47,454 nucleotides of DNA, taken from assembly GCA_913048295.1 (NCBI GenBank), contig CAJWWK010000014.1, positions 1-47,454 of the forward strand, written 5' to 3'. The notes beneath the pieces were generated by a model. The model ran no database searches. It saw only the letters and a program-made list of their open reading frames with translations, and was not told the origin of the DNA. Numbering within the stretch: position 1 is the stretch's first letter; every line of letters begins with the position of its first letter. This stretch comes from an uncultured Dehalococcoidia bacterium. Lineage in GTDB: Bacteria; Chloroflexota; Dehalococcoidia; Lucifugimonadales; Lucifugimonadaceae. Shown here piece by piece: positions 33,755 through 41,710 of the stretch. A program made the translations under genes and the position numbers.

Positions 33755-35155
33755 TCAGTCGATTCGTTTGTACAGGAATCCGCCGAGCCTGAACGACTCC
33801 GGTCTCCCATTTCTGTCGAGTGAAAATTCGGCCAGCTCCCCAGCGCCCCGGCCGCTCGCAATTCGAAATACGCGTTGGTCGCCGACCGCCGGGTCGTTTT
33901 TCAAGTCGGCCGGTCCGTGAAGCGAGTAATCGCCCTCACCCGGAGTTCCCAGTCCGAATCCCGTTTCACCGAAAACCACGTCGACGTATGCACCCGGTTC
34001 TGCCCAGTAGCGCCCGAGATATCGCGAAGCGTGATCTTGAGATACATCACCCAGATCGGATGCGACCTGCTCTGCGACAGGGCCTATTTCTTCGATCACT
34101 AATTCTGTGATGTCGGCGGGCAGGTTGTACGGTGTGGGTGCGGGCCAGATGTTAGCCAGCATTATCACCCCGGTCTGCGATTTGATGTCGAACGTGATGT
34201 TCGAGGAGAATCCCTGGATGCCACCTCCGTGACCGTGAAGCACAAGATCGCCTCGTCTGAGCAGCAACCACGCAATTGCCTGGCCACTGTTCCAGCCGTC
34301 CCCGAGATAGACCGGCCTGTGCATTTCGGCAAGTGTGGTCGCGGCAAGCACCTTACTCGGGTGGTTTTTTCGGCCTGACGAAAACTGGAACGACACCCAC
34401 TTTGCAAGGTCTTCGACGTTCGAATGCAGCTGGCCCGCAGCCGCGATTCCCAGCAACGGGGCATAGGGAGCCTCACGAAGGTCATCGGAGCCGGGAGTCG
34501 GTGGACTGTAGCCGGTCGCTTTCAACCTTTTTTGCTCGGGGTCGAGTTCGAACCGGGTGTTGCCAAATCCGAGTGGCCCGGTAATTTCCTCGTAGATGTA
34601 CTGTTCGTACGGGACCCCGCTGACTTTTTCGATGACATGACCGAGCAGGCCCACAGCAAGGTTCGAGTACTTCCACTGGCTGTCCTGTGGGATCACAATT
34701 TCGATTTCGGCCAGGCCGTTGAGCAACTCTTCGGTACTCACGAACGACGGCGCATCCCAGTCGGTGAGCGGGTGTTCAGTGCGCAGGCCAGAGTAGTGCG
34801 TCATCATCCTGCGGAGGGTCACTTCTTCGAGTGTGCCGTGCAGGGCCGATGCGACGGTGAAGTCGGGCAGGTGGAGCAGCAGCGGGTCATCGAGTTCAAG
34901 TTTCCCGAGGTCGCGAAGTTGAAGAATCGCTGTCGCGGTGAAGGTTTTCGTGATCGATGCCACCCGCGAGATGGTGAGCGGTGTGGGTGACAGATCGGTC
35001 CCCAGGCGCTGGGTGCCGAACGAATAATAGGCGATCAGTGAGTCGCCTCGAACGATACCGACCGACATTCCTGGAATTCGGTCCTTGCTCATCGAATATT
35101 GGACCAGATCCCTGATTTTCTGTTCGATCGCGGCCAGATCAACGTCGTTCGTCAA
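33755..35155 (-). CDS. Serine beta-lactamase-like hydrolase (class C / EstB type)
   Basis: A protein of 466 residues of the penicillin-binding-protein fold. Active-site motifs are S67-I-T-K70, Y163-S-N165 and HGHGGG near residue 320 in place of KTG. The N-terminal 350 residues are the beta-lactamase domain; the C-terminal 110 residues form a beta-rich DUF3471-like tail (YLGRYWAEPGAYVDV...). No signal peptide, so it is likely a cytoplasmic esterase or peptidase rather than a resistance enzyme. It lies 23 bp upstream of DUF885, with a terminator (35171-35202) separating it from the next gene. Confidence 0.88.
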   Translation of the reverse strand: MTNDVDLAAIEQKIRDLVQYSMSKDRIPGMSVGIVRGDSLIAYYSFGTQRLGTDLSPTPLTISRVASITKTFTATAILQLRDLGKLELDDPLLLHLPDFTVASALHGTLEEVTLRRMMTHYSGLRTEHPLTDWDAPSFVSTEELLNGLAEIEIVIPQDSQWKYSNLAVGLLGHVIEKVSGVPYEQYIYEEITGPLGFGNTRFELDPEQKRLKATGYSPPTPGSDDLREAPYAPLLGIAAAGQLHSNVEDLAKWVSFQFSSGRKNHPSKVLAATTLAEMHRPVYLGDGWNSGQAIAWLLLRRGDLVLHGHGGGIQGFSSNITFDIKSQTGVIMLANIWPAPTPYNLPADITELVIEEIGPVAEQVASDLGDVSQDHASRYLGRYWAEPGAYVDVVFGETGFGLGTPGEGDYSLHGPADLKNDPAVGDQRVFRIASGRGAGELAEFSLDRNGRPESFRLGGFLYKRID

Positions 35156-35170
35156 CCGAACCTCCAGAAA

Positions 35171-35202
35171 TAAAAATACGGCACCCGCATTACGTGTGCC
35201 GT
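35171..35202 (-). terminator. Rho-independent terminator
   Basis: Read on the minus strand: ACGGCAC, an 11-base loop, GTGCCGT, then ATTTTTATTT. It lies just after the coiled-coil gene stop at 35207 and before the beta-lactamase-like gene, so the latter needs its own promoter or read-through. Confidence 0.75.
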
Positions 35203-35206
35203 CAGG

Positions 35207-35761
35207 TTACTTCCCTGGAGAGCCCGAGAGGGCTGAATCAAGGCGAATCAGATGCATCTCAGGCTGATTTTGCTCTGGCAATTTCCTGAACTGGACCATC
35301 TGACGCAAGACCTGTTTGCGATCGATCTCCATGCGGTCGTCGATCGCCCGCAGCGTACTTAGCTTGACGCGGATGCTCTGCCTGATGTCACCGACAGCTT
35401 TCATGGCATCCTGGTACTCGTCTTCAAGGTCAGCGAGCGCCAGGCTAAGGTCCTTGCTGAATGCCGCAATATCGGCGTCGGGATTCTGGCCGAGCAGGTC
35501 CTGTTTTGCCTGTTCAAATTCGATCTTGATGCCGTCGGCGTGGCGGCTCCTGTTATCTATAAGGTCTTTTTTCTTTTCCCACAGGGCGATCAACTCGTCG
35601 TGGTCGCTTGTTACCGCCCGGAGTTCTGCCAGCCGCGGCTCAGCCCTCATCATGATCTGGCTAACCTGTTCGGCCACAAACGCGATCCGAGTCGGTTTCC
35701 CGGTCTTATCGAGCTGAGTCATTAGTGAATGGATTCTGGGGTCGTCTGTCCAATGGACCAT
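35207..35761 (-). CDS. Coiled-coil protein of unknown function
   Basis: A protein of 184 residues. It is rich in Asp, Glu, Lys and Leu with long predicted helices, for example LAELRAVTSDHDELIALWEKK, and a second stretch from DAMKAVGDIRQSI to DRMEIDRKQVLRQM. No motif is recognised. The pattern is of a cytoplasmic coiled-coil, possibly dimeric, protein. Start: ATG 35761 is chosen; GTG 35773 is in frame but sits on top of the GGGAG sequence. It is followed directly by a terminator. It is divergent from the enolase-superfamily gene. Confidence 0.65.
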   Translation of the reverse strand: MVHWTDDPRIHSLMTQLDKTGKPTRIAFVAEQVSQIMMRAEPRLAELRAVTSDHDELIALWEKKKDLIDNRSRHADGIKIEFEQAKQDLLGQNPDADIAAFSKDLSLALADLEDEYQDAMKAVGDIRQSIRVKLSTLRAIDDRMEIDRKQVLRQMVQFRKLPEQNQPEMHLIRLDSALSGSPGK

Positions 35762-35780
35762 GAATTTGCACACACTCCCA

Positions 35781-35803
35781 ACTGCGGCGAGTTATGCCGC
35801 AGT
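35781..35803. promoter_or_regulatory. Perfect dyad in divergent promoter region
   Basis: ACTGCGGC-GAGTTAT-GCCGCAGT, an 8-bp perfect inverted repeat 20 bp upstream of the coiled-coil gene start and about 200 bp before the enolase-superfamily gene. Possible operator or leader hairpin. Confidence 0.35.
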
Positions 35804-36007
35804 TACTGATTTACTGACCGCGGGTTTAATTGTCTCCAACATCGTGGGTCAATCGAAACAGTGGATAGTCCAACTGAAGTAGGAGAAACGTTCTGTTAAA
35901 GGCACTGACCTCCGGGCCGATGTAGTATCACCCCGAACTGGCGGCGAGCCCTGATCCTTATGCCTTTGAAATCTCTCGCGGGGTCCAGAAGAGTACGCGA
36001 CAAACCC

Positions 36008-37123
36008 ATGAAAATCACCGAAATCACAATCGATGTCATTGAACGTACAGCGCCGGCAGTACATGTGCAGGACGAACGAAACGATCTTGGCGGGATCACG
36101 ACTCAGGGTGTGCTGAGGGTCAGGACCGAGGACGGGCTCGAAGGACACGCCTTTGTGGGGGATCAGGCTGGCGATTCGACGCAAAGAATGGAATTGATTA
36201 TCAGGAACCTGAAACCGGTAATGATGGGTCGCGATTCGTCGGACCGCGAATGGCTGTGGAACCAGCTACCGGTAATTTCCGGGCACGGCGGGGCTCTTGA
36301 GCCGGTCTGGGCACCGCTCGATGTGGCATTGTGGGACATTGAGGGGAAAGCTGCGAATACGCCTGTTCACAAACTGCTCGGGACCGCGAGGACCGAGGTG
36401 CCGCTGTACGCGACATACCCTCCCCGTCATGGCACAGCGGCGGGATTTGTCGAAGAGGCGTTGCAACTCAAAGCGGAGGGGTTCAGGGCATACAAGATCC
36501 ACCCCGGCCCCCTGTCGGCCCGTGACGCTGCCGCCACTGCTGAAAAAGTGCGTGAGGCTGTTGGCGACGAAATGACCTTGATGCTTGATCGCAATCACGG
36601 TTACGACTTCCGGGCGGCGCTCTTTGTTGGGCACGCCCTCGACGCCAACGGCTTTTACTGGTTCGAAGATCCGGTGCCGGTCAGCGACGTTGAGTCGATA
36701 CGGGAGCTGACTCGCAGGCTCGACACACCGCTGAATATGAGCGACACGTCTGAATTCCTGCTACACGAGGCTGCCAATTTCCTGCAGCTGGGCGCGGTAC
36801 GGCTGATACGCGGGACGGTGCGAAAAATCGGGATCACCGGGCTGAAAAAACAGATGTCGCTTGTCGAAGGTTTCAACCGGGTTTGCGAGATCGGTCTGGC
36901 CGGAAATTCGGCTCTCAACGCGGCAAATCTTCACGTAATGATGTCGTCTTTGAATTGCACTTATTTCGAATACTGGCTTCCTAAAACAGTTCACCAGTGG
37001 GGTGTGATCAGCCAACTCGAAATCAACGAAAACGGAAATCTGGATGCGCCAACCGGACCAGGTCTGGGCATTGAACTTGACGAAGACTGGATTGCTTCGC
37101 ACAGAGTTGCCACGCTTTCTTGA
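36008..37123 (+). CDS. Mandelate racemase/muconate lactonizing enzyme (enolase superfamily)
   Basis: A protein of 371 residues. The N-terminal capping domain (1-125) begins MKITEITIDVIERT. In the barrel, K163-x-H165 (YKIHPG) is the base on strand 2, D194-x-N196 (LMLDRNHGYD) and E220 (WFEDPVP) are metal ligands on strands 3 and 4, and D246 or E249 (NMSDTSE) supplies the third. The usual His-Asp dyad on the other face is not seen, so an acid-sugar dehydratase or lactone enzyme of unusual subgroup is likely. Start: ATG 36008 rather than 35960. Expansions of this superfamily are a known SAR202 trait. The SelA-like gene follows on the same strand about 200 bp later. Confidence 0.88.
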   Translation: MKITEITIDVIERTAPAVHVQDERNDLGGITTQGVLRVRTEDGLEGHAFVGDQAGDSTQRMELIIRNLKPVMMGRDSSDREWLWNQLPVISGHGGALEPVWAPLDVALWDIEGKAANTPVHKLLGTARTEVPLYATYPPRHGTAAGFVEEALQLKAEGFRAYKIHPGPLSARDAAATAEKVREAVGDEMTLMLDRNHGYDFRAALFVGHALDANGFYWFEDPVPVSDVESIRELTRRLDTPLNMSDTSEFLLHEAANFLQLGAVRLIRGTVRKIGITGLKKQMSLVEGFNRVCEIGLAGNSALNAANLHVMMSSLNCTYFEYWLPKTVHQWGVISQLEINENGNLDAPTGPGLGIELDEDWIASHRVATLS

Positions 37124-37324
37124 ATGGTCTGATTATTCGCTCTTTACAAGAGGGCCGGGTGTGTGATTTTGTGATGGCAGCGGCGACCAACCCCGGTTCT
37201 TTTTCGAGATATGCAAGAACGATTTTTGTGGTAGATTCGCCGACACACGGTACCGCGCGATTGGTTCAAGAATTTCTGGGTGATCACCAGCCAAACCGAA
37301 CGGAATATTTAAGCAAGTTTGAAG

Positions 37325-38488
37325 ATGAAATTAAACCGGATGGCGGAACGACTCACCGGGGCTGCGATAACCAAATATCTCGGGATCACACCTCTCATCA
37401 ACGCGGGCGGTCCGAATACCCGGCACTCGGGCTCGCGCCCTCGGCCTGAGGCGATCCGGGCCATGGAAGCAATGAGCGAAGTTTTCGTTCAAATCGACGA
37501 GCTGCTTATTGCCGCTGGCGAGCGTATCGCCGAGTTGACGGGCAACGAAGCTGCGACGATCACATCGGGAGCGTCGGGAGGTCTTGTGGTCCAGGCAGCC
37601 GCGGCGATGGCGAAGGACGATCCCGACCGGATTTCACAGCTGCCAATCACCGATGGCATGCCGCACGAACTGATCATCCAGCGGGGACATCGGTTTATCT
37701 ACGATCACCTTTACCTGGCCGCGGGTGCCAGGTTTGTTGAGGTCGGGAGTACAGATGGCTGCACCCTCGACGAGGTCGAGGCCGCTATCACGGCCCGCAC
37801 CGCCGGGATTATTCATCTTGAATCCCCGTTCAAGAGCGTCGGTGCGGTGCCCCTTCCCGACCTTGCCGACCTCGCGCACAGCCGTGGCCTGCCGGTCCTG
37901 GCAGACTGTGCATCGATGCTACCGCCGCGGGCGAACCTCACAATATTCACCGACCAGGGGGCTGACCTCGTCAGTTTTTCGGGCGGGAAGGCGGTCCGCG
38001 GGCCACAGAGCACCGGGTTTCTAATAGGGAAGCCTGAGTGGGTTGAGTATGCGCGCCTGAACAACGCACCGAATCCGGGTGTTACCAGGGCGCAAAAGGT
38101 TTCCAAGGAGGAGATCGCAGGGCTGCTTGCAGCACTTGAAGTTTTCGTGGACATCGACGAGGAGATCGAGACGCGGCATTACCGGGAACAGATGAACCTT
38201 GTCGTCGATCAGATCGCCGAAATTCCCGGGATGGCAGCTGAAGTGAAACACAACTACGACCACTACATCCCGCAGGCGGTCGTGACATTCGGGGACGACT
38301 GGCGCGGACCTTCCACTGCAGAAATTGTCGAGCGATTGAAAGCGGGGACGCCCCGGGTTTTTGCGGCCGATGGACAGGGGCCCTCGAACACGATGTGGAT
38401 TGATCCACTGAACCTCCAGGATCGCGAGGTGGAGATTGTCGTGGAGCAGTTCAGGAACATACTGATCGAGGCAGCATCGGGCCGCTAG
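37325..38488 (+). CDS. SelA-like PLP-dependent enzyme (DgaE-type lyase group)
   Basis: A protein of about 387 residues, fold type I, of the L-seryl-tRNA(Sec) selenium transferase-like family. The PLP lysine (K224 counted from 37319) is in SFSGGKAVRGPQSTG, and D196 in VLADCASM pairs with the ring. Phosphate-binding TSGASGG is near residue 83. It is shorter than true SelA (about 460 residues) and lacks its N-terminal RNA-binding part, so it is more like the D-glucosaminate-6-phosphate ammonia-lyase/dehydratase branch. Downstream of an enolase-superfamily dehydratase, a sugar-acid catabolic role is plausible. The start is uncertain (37319 or 37325), with no clear Shine-Dalgarno. Confidence 0.8.
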   Translation: MKLNRMAERLTGAAITKYLGITPLINAGGPNTRHSGSRPRPEAIRAMEAMSEVFVQIDELLIAAGERIAELTGNEAATITSGASGGLVVQAAAAMAKDDPDRISQLPITDGMPHELIIQRGHRFIYDHLYLAAGARFVEVGSTDGCTLDEVEAAITARTAGIIHLESPFKSVGAVPLPDLADLAHSRGLPVLADCASMLPPRANLTIFTDQGADLVSFSGGKAVRGPQSTGFLIGKPEWVEYARLNNAPNPGVTRAQKVSKEEIAGLLAALEVFVDIDEEIETRHYREQMNLVVDQIAEIPGMAAEVKHNYDHYIPQAVVTFGDDWRGPSTAEIVERLKAGTPRVFAADGQGPSNTMWIDPLNLQDREVEIVVEQFRNILIEAASGR

Positions 38489-38541
38489 CGTTCAGACTCC
38501 AAATAATCACCTAACAGTACGCACACAAAAGGACCCAGGAA

Positions 38542-39027
38542 TTAACACGCATCGCGGGCAAGCACGCTCTTTTGAAAATGTTTGAGTCCGAGGGAGTCGA
38601 ATACATGTTCGGCAATCCGGGAACGAGCGAGGCGCCGATGATGGCGGTGATGGACCAGTACCCGTCGATCGAGTACGTGCTGGTGCTCCAGGAAGGTGTA
38701 GCTGTTGGACTCGCCGAGGGCTACGCACGCTCGACTGGCAAGGTCCCGCTCGTAAGCCTTCACATCGACAACGGGATGTCGAACGAACTGTCCCTGATGA
38801 TCGACCAGCTATACAGCGGGACCCCGATGGTCATGACCGCCGGAAACAAGGACATTCACAAGATTGCACCCGGCAGGTCGGACCTCGCAAATATGGCCCG
38901 GCCGTACGCAAAGTAGAGCACCGAAATCACCCACGCTGAACAGGTTCCCGCAGTAATCCGGCGGGCGTTTCAGGAGGCCCGGACCGTACCTACCGGACCG
39001 GTTTTCGTTGCGAAGTCAGATTGCTGA
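38542..39027 (+). pseudogene. Thiamine-diphosphate-dependent enzyme, N-terminal fragment, broken
   Basis: The frame reads TRIAGKHALLKMFESEGVEY, MFGNPGTSE and so on, the N-terminal PYR domain of ThDP enzymes such as benzoylformate decarboxylase or acetolactate synthase; the catalytic Glu is in LVLQEGVAVGLAEGYAR. Three lesions are seen. The expected start position (38542) is TTA. An in-frame TAG (38914-38916) follows RPYAK, where TGG would encode the usual Trp, and the frame then continues sensibly (STEITHAEQVPAVIRRAFQE). Coding sequence ends at a TGA (39025), where an IS3 orfB fragment in another frame takes over. It was probably truncated by IS insertion. Confidence 0.8.
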
Positions 39028-39196
39028 CCGTGATCGATGAATACACGAGAGAATGCATGGCAATTCAAGCAGCAAGGAGGATCCGCTCAGACGATGTGAT
39101 GCACACCCTCACCGGACTGTTCACATCGAACGGTGTTCCCGAGAACATCAGGTCAGTAATCTGCGATTATTCCGTCAAAAGCACCTTTCCCAGATG
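39012..39196 (+). mobile_element. IS3-family orfB internal fragment
   Basis: The frame gives RLLTVIDEYTRECMAIQAAR, RIRSDDVMHTLTGLFTSNGV and PENIRS, the centre of an IS3-group integrase-type transposase around the second catalytic Asp (VIDEYTREC). It then degrades (VICDYSVKSTFPR) before a stop. Neither end of the element is present here. It is fused directly to the broken ThDP-enzyme gene. Confidence 0.8.
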
Positions 39197-39365
39197 AAGT
39201 CAAAGCAACTAATTACATACATCTCACTACTGTGACAAATCTACTGGTGGGTGCCAGGGTGCTGAAGACTTCGATCCCGTCCAAGAGTCCACCGCCGTCG
39301 GTGTCAACGTCCAGAGTCTACTGGTCGGTGATGGAAGTGTCCTCCTCGCCGGTTTCGGCAACCGG

Positions 39366-40163
39366 CTAGTCTGCTGGGGCCATGGCTCCAGCATCCGACG
39401 CTTCGACGTCAAAGGCTGTCGCCACGGTGTCGGTGGCGGCCTGGAGGGCGTCGGTGAAGTCCTTGTGAGCATCATCCCTAGCCAACTTGAAGCTGGCCTT
39501 GAAGGGCGCCATCAGGTCCTCCATGGGGGGAAAGGCGGCGATATCGGCATTAAGTTGGTCTTTGGAGGCCGTGATGGCGCCCTTGTGCGTGGTTCCGATA
39601 GTTTTAGGCACGATGCCCCCGTTGCAACTGTCCGCCGCCTCCGCGTAGGCGCTCCAGACGGCGGCGGTTTGGGTGGCGACGAGGCTGTCGGCCAGCGCTA
39701 TGCGTGAGCTGCGGACCCCGTCTCCTTCATTGTGAAAAACGCCGATGGCGGTGTTGACTGCGGCAGCGCGGGCCGCCATTGCTGCCTCGACCTCGGTAAC
39801 GAAGGTGGCAACTGCGGCCGTCTGAACGTCCGTGGCAGCGGCGGCGTAGAGGGCTTCAGCTTTGGCGGCCAGCTTGGCTTCCCCGCCGGTTAGCTTCGCG
39901 GCACGCTCATTCTCCTTGTCAGATCGCTTTTGATTCAGCTTTGCCTGCTTAGCGGTGCGTTTCCCTTCGATATTGTTGAGACGGTTTTGCATATTCAGTT
40001 CGGTATTGGAAGTCTTACTTGAGAGCTTCGCACAGATTCCCTTTGGTTCGGGGGTCTGGGCACTGAGGAGCCCCGGCCCAGCAACGGTAAACCACACTAA
40101 GAGACCGGCCGCAACCAATGTCACGGACAGCCGGAATACTCGCCTGTCGAGTCGTGATGTCAC
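39366..40163 (-). CDS. Secreted Ala-rich coiled-coil protein, unknown function (possibly truncated)
   Basis: A protein of 265 residues. GTG 40163 has AGGAGAG upstream and is only four bases after the previous stop, so the pair is an operon. The N-terminus is a signal peptide (RRVFRLSVTLVAAGLLVWFT, cut near LLSAQ). The mature part has a basic heptad stretch (NIEGKRTAKQAKLNQKRSDK) and an Ala-rich helical region (residues about 100-200) with two Cys. After the TAG at 39366 the same frame continues as PVAETGEEDTSITDQ, a second TAG at 39318, then TLDVDTDGGGLLDGIEVF, a calcium-binding thrombospondin-3-like motif. A longer ancestor may have been cut by two amber codons. Confidence 0.65.
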   Translation of the reverse strand: MTSRLDRRVFRLSVTLVAAGLLVWFTVAGPGLLSAQTPEPKGICAKLSSKTSNTELNMQNRLNNIEGKRTAKQAKLNQKRSDKENERAAKLTGGEAKLAAKAEALYAAAATDVQTAAVATFVTEVEAAMAARAAAVNTAIGVFHNEGDGVRSSRIALADSLVATQTAAVWSAYAEAADSCNGGIVPKTIGTTHKGAITASKDQLNADIAAFPPMEDLMAPFKASFKLARDDAHKDFTDALQAATDTVATAFDVEASDAGAMAPAD

Positions 40164-40167
40164 CAAA

Positions 40168-40698
40168 TTACTCTCCTGCCCCGACCAGGGCTTGCTCGTC
40201 GTCCGCCAGGAGCGCGATCTCTGCCTCCACTTCCTCCTCAAGGTCACGCAGGTCCATCATGGCGTCGTTAAGGAGTACGGCTAAAATGCCGTTGATAATG
40301 GCCTCGATGTCCTCCTGTGTCGCGGTCGCAGTCGAATCAGAGGTATCGGTGGTTTGACCCTCTTCCTGGGTCGATTGGTCCTGGGAGGTTTGACCAGCCA
40401 CCTGGTTGCCAGACTCGTCCCCGGCGTCGCCTGGCGCGGAGGTTGGGGTGGCGACTGGTTCGGCAGTAGGGGTGGTGTCGGTGGTCTGACCCTCTTCCTG
40501 GGTCGATTGGTCCTGGGAGGTTTGACCAGCCACCTGGTTGCCAGGCTCGTCCCCGGCGTCGCCTGGCGCGGAGGTTGGGGTTGCAACTGGCTCTACAGCA
40601 GGGGTGGATGAGGGCTGCTGAGAACAGGCGCCAACTATGAACAGTGTGACGATTGGGGTGCAAAATGCTGCAATATGCCAGGTGCTCAACCTTCGCAT
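40168..40698 (-). CDS. Repeat-containing lipoprotein, unknown function
   Basis: A protein of 176 residues. The lipoprotein signal peptide ends in the lipobox V-G-A-C25. The central part is two tandem 44-residue repeats beginning EPVATPTSAPGDAGDE and continuing GNQVAGQTSQDQSTQEEGQT, rich in Pro, Thr, Gln and Asp and probably an unstructured stalk. The C-terminus (EDIEAIINGILAVLLNDAMM, then DLRDLEEEVEAEIALLADDE) is an acidic helix. The first gene of a two-gene unit with the secreted coiled-coil protein. A surface-exposed role is inferred from the lipobox and the repeats. Confidence 0.7.
   Translation of the reverse strand: MRRLSTWHIAAFCTPIVTLFIVGACSQQPSSTPAVEPVATPTSAPGDAGDEPGNQVAGQTSQDQSTQEEGQTTDTTPTAEPVATPTSAPGDAGDESGNQVAGQTSQDQSTQEEGQTTDTSDSTATATQEDIEAIINGILAVLLNDAMMDLRDLEEEVEAEIALLADDEQALVGAGE
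40343..40606. repeat. Tandem repeat, two copies of 132 bp, within the lipoprotein gene
   Basis: The motif GACCCTCTTCCTGGGTCGAT occurs at 40356 and again at 40488, exactly 132 bp apart, and the identity extends over nearly the whole unit. The unit length is a multiple of three, so copy-number change would keep the frame. Differences are few (for example CAGACTCGTC against CAGGCTCGTC). Confidence 0.85.
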
Positions 40699-40879
40699 GA
40701 TGAATCCGCAATTTCCCGATCTCGGTGGTCTCTTGTCTTCAGCGTCGACCGAAATATCGTGGCCTTAGTATGTGTAGCCTGAAAAAGGCTGTCAACCTGC
40801 TTTTTGTTTTTGGGCACAAGGCACGGATTCCCAACCGTGGTTTATCCGCGTGAATATCTTGCTATCCTGGCACCTATAA

Positions 40880-41213
40880 CCTGACCCCCTCGAACGTATC
40901 CAGTTGAAGAATCTGATACTGGATGAATTGAAGGGAGGCAGAAATGCCAGGAAAAGGTCATAGCCCGGAGCAGGTCTTGAACAAGCTCCGGCAAGTCGAA
41001 GTTGCCGTTGCAGGTGGCAAGAGCGTTGGGCAGGCAGTACGTGGGATCGGCGTCACCGACCACACTTGCTACAGGTGGCGGCAGGAGTACAACACGATCC
41101 GACCGCACAGATCACTCGGATACCGGGCACCAGTGCCTGAGACGATCATGCCCAAGCTTCAGCTGGTTGCAAATCCGAGATAATAAGTGGTAACGCTATC
41201 GGGGGCAGGTCAG
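40880..41213 (+). mobile_element. IS3-family internal deletion derivative with fused OrfA-OrfB ends
   Basis: A 334-bp element with left end CCTGACCCCCTCGAACGTAT and right end CGGGGGCAGGTCA. The ORF from ATG 40944 to 41183 (79 residues) is the OrfA helix-turn-helix part (MPGKGHSPEQVLNKLRQVEV ... ITDHTCYRWRQ-type end, here VTDHTCYRWRQ). It is joined in frame to the OrfB C-terminus (EYNTIRPHRSLGYRAPVPE). The junction falls where both ORFs encode W-R-x-E-Y, so a deletion between short similar sequences removed the transposase core. AGGGAGG precedes the ATG. It cannot transpose itself, but both ends and a small DNA-binding protein remain. Confidence 0.85.
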
Positions 41214-41313
41214 GCTCACATGTGCACGGTGATCGTTCATGGGTAACTTGTACCTCCCGTCCATAACGATCTGTGCCCGAGTACTCGTTAACTCTGGCTC
41301 GCACGCAAGGGAG

Positions 41314-41358
41314 GTGCGGTTGTTGGGATTTTTTCTCATCGAGTCCCGACAACCGCAC
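41314..41358. other. 15-bp stem-loop of unknown role
   Basis: GTGCGGTTGTTGGGA pairs with TCCCGACAACCGCAC (one T-G wobble) across the loop TTTTTTCTCATCGAG. It lies in the 41214-41710 gap, where I see no gene. On either strand there is no U-tract directly after the stem, so it is not a standard terminator. A structured leader, a small RNA or a mobile-element end are possible. Confidence 0.4.
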
Positions 41359-41650
41359 TGTTCCCACGATCTTCACTGCAGTTTTCTTACTTTTAATCCA
41401 CCGAGAGCCCTCGCCAAGAACTACGCGCTCACCCTGTCGAGTCCACACTGCCCATCACGTGCAGTAGCCCCAACAACAATCGCTGACTGAAACGAGGTCG
41501 ACGGACGCCGCCGCGGGTCGAAGCCGGTGAGTTTTTTTCCCGAAAACGATCGATTAGATACGCCCGTGGCAAGTTACATCCACAGCAGGCGCCAAAATTC
41601 GATCGCTAGGTTGTACGAACCACCTGGACCACCCTCTCGTCCGGGATCAG

Positions 41651-41665
41651 CCGGTATAGTACCGG
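41651..41665 (+). promoter_or_regulatory. Dyad overlapping a -10-like hexamer
   Basis: CCGGTA-TAG-TACCGG is a perfect dyad centred on TATAGT, 46 bp before the Gfo/Idh/MocA start. It could be an operator covering the promoter. No good -35 is visible. Confidence 0.35.
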
Positions 41666-41710
41666 TCACACACCGCTGAGGCATATTGAGTGATTGACGG
41701 AAGGTGAACC

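Noticed and set aside
37325-38488. True SelA supporting selenocysteine synthesis
   Set aside because: Too short and lacking the SelA N-terminal part; it fits the SelA-like lyase branch, so it is not evidence for Sec machinery.
38914-38916. TAG in the ThDP-enzyme frame as amber recoding
   Set aside because: The gene has other lesions (no start codon, truncation by an IS fragment), so decay explains it.
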